Shown here: one piece after another, positions 5,231 to 5,306 of the stretch | Layout of the letters: every line of letters starts with the position of its first letter | Position numbering within the stretch: the stretch's first letter is position 1 | Origin: Paludibacter sp. UBA5753 | Lineage (GTDB): Bacteria; Bacteroidota; Bacteroidia; Bacteroidales; Paludibacteraceae | Direction: 5' to 3' | DNA: 5,306 nucleotides | Assembly: GCA_002427615.1 (NCBI GenBank) | Contig: DIFH01000001.1 | Coordinates: 1 to 5,306, forward strand | Translations under genes and position numbers: made by a program | The notes under the pieces: model-generated | The model's database searches: none | Told to the model about the DNA's origin: nothing | The model's input: the letters and a program-made list of their open reading frames with translations, nothing else

Positions 5231-5261
5231 CCCAGTTGCGTTTCGCTTACTGAGGTTTTTT
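5231..5261 (+). terminator. Intrinsic terminator facing right
   Basis: On the plus strand CC-CAGT-T-GCG (5231-5240) pairs with CGC-TT-ACTG-A-GG (5244-5255) around a TTT loop, with small internal bulges, and is followed directly by six T (5256-5261). No protein gene on the plus strand precedes it anywhere in the window, so it either ends an untranslated RNA coming from the 4870-5210 area or is part of a dispersed repeat that mimics a terminator. Confidence 0.5.
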
Positions 5262-5264
5262 CAT

Positions 5265-5285
5265 ACCTGCCTGCCGCAGGCAGGT
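5265..5285. repeat. GC-rich palindrome (ACCTGCCTG-CCG-CAGGCAGGT)
   Basis: Perfect 9-bp arms flank a 3-nt spacer, and each arm itself contains the doublet CCTG CCTG / CAGG CAGG. To my recollection, near-identical CCTGCCTG/CAGGCAGG palindromes recur between genes in many Bacteroidota genomes, so this is most likely one copy of a dispersed repeat. Confidence 0.55.
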
Positions 5286-5288
5286 TTA

Positions 5289-5301
5289 GCCCCGTCGGGG
5301 C
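5289..5301. repeat. Compact GCCCC/GGGGC hairpin
   Basis: GCCCC-GTC-GGGGC follows the preceding palindrome after only three bases and is symmetric over all but its centre base. No T-run follows within the window. It probably forms one composite intergenic repeat with 5265-5285; the window ends five bases later. Confidence 0.5.
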
Positions 5302-5306
5302 AAAGA

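Larger units (their letters stand above)
4650..5306. other. 657-bp region without a protein gene, rich in inverted repeats
   Basis: No convincing protein gene was found on either strand. The stretch holds, left to right, the mnmG leader and promoter, a GC-rich hairpin, a terminator-like hairpin facing left, a long-range paired segment of about 211 nt, an AT-rich stretch with an A8 run (5124-5131), a perfect 16-bp inverted repeat, an intrinsic terminator facing right, and two GC-rich palindromes at the edge. The only open frames in the paired segment are very short, for example a 26-codon ATG frame on the minus strand starting at about 5080 (MPETINKGLL...), with no recognisable homology. Confidence 0.7.

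Overview
The window looks like a chromosomal segment of a member of the Bacteroidota, probably Bacteroidales-like. Two boxes upstream of genes fit the Bacteroidota sigma-factor -7 consensus TAnnTTTG (TATCTTTG and TAACTTTG). The start codons have A/T-rich leaders without Shine-Dalgarno sequences, the proteins read like Bacteroidota homologues, and short GC-rich palindromes of the kind common in these genomes lie between genes. This placement is inferred from style; no database search was possible.

All four protein genes lie on the minus strand. In transcription order (right to left) they are mnmG (4649-2775, tRNA wobble-uridine modification), uvrC (2645-828, nucleotide excision repair), tsaE (728-249, ATPase of the t6A37 tRNA modification machinery) and a 62-residue very basic protein of unknown function (198-10). 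MnmG and TsaE act on neighbouring anticodon-loop positions (34 and 37) that both support accurate decoding; UvrC is the DNA-repair member. mnmG has a candidate promoter at 4741-4748. tsaE and the small gene have a good one at 796-803. No convincing promoter was seen for uvrC, which may be read through from mnmG.

The 129-bp mnmG-uvrC gap holds a perfect match to the 16-bp chromosomal parS consensus TGTTTCACGTGAAACA (2754-2769) and a 14/16 relative (2670-2685) 84 bp away. This suggests a ParB-loading centromere site, and so a position fairly near the replication origin.

A small dispersed repeat occurs three times around tsaE (229-262, 661-692, 756-788). One copy is translated as part of an N-terminal extension of TsaE. 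Another supplies the TsaE stop codon. Two of them form an inverted pair around the tsaE start codon and could fold the mRNA leader into a long stem.

The right-hand 657 bp (4650-5306) has no convincing protein gene but is full of inverted repeats. From left to right these are an mnmG leader hairpin, a GC-rich hairpin, a minus-strand terminator-like hairpin, a 211-nt segment whose ends and interior pair over long range (a candidate structured RNA with a 6S-RNA-like layout, strand unresolved), a perfect 16-bp inverted repeat, a good plus-strand intrinsic terminator, and two compact GC-rich palindromes at the edge. This region and the parS pair are the most interesting parts of the window.
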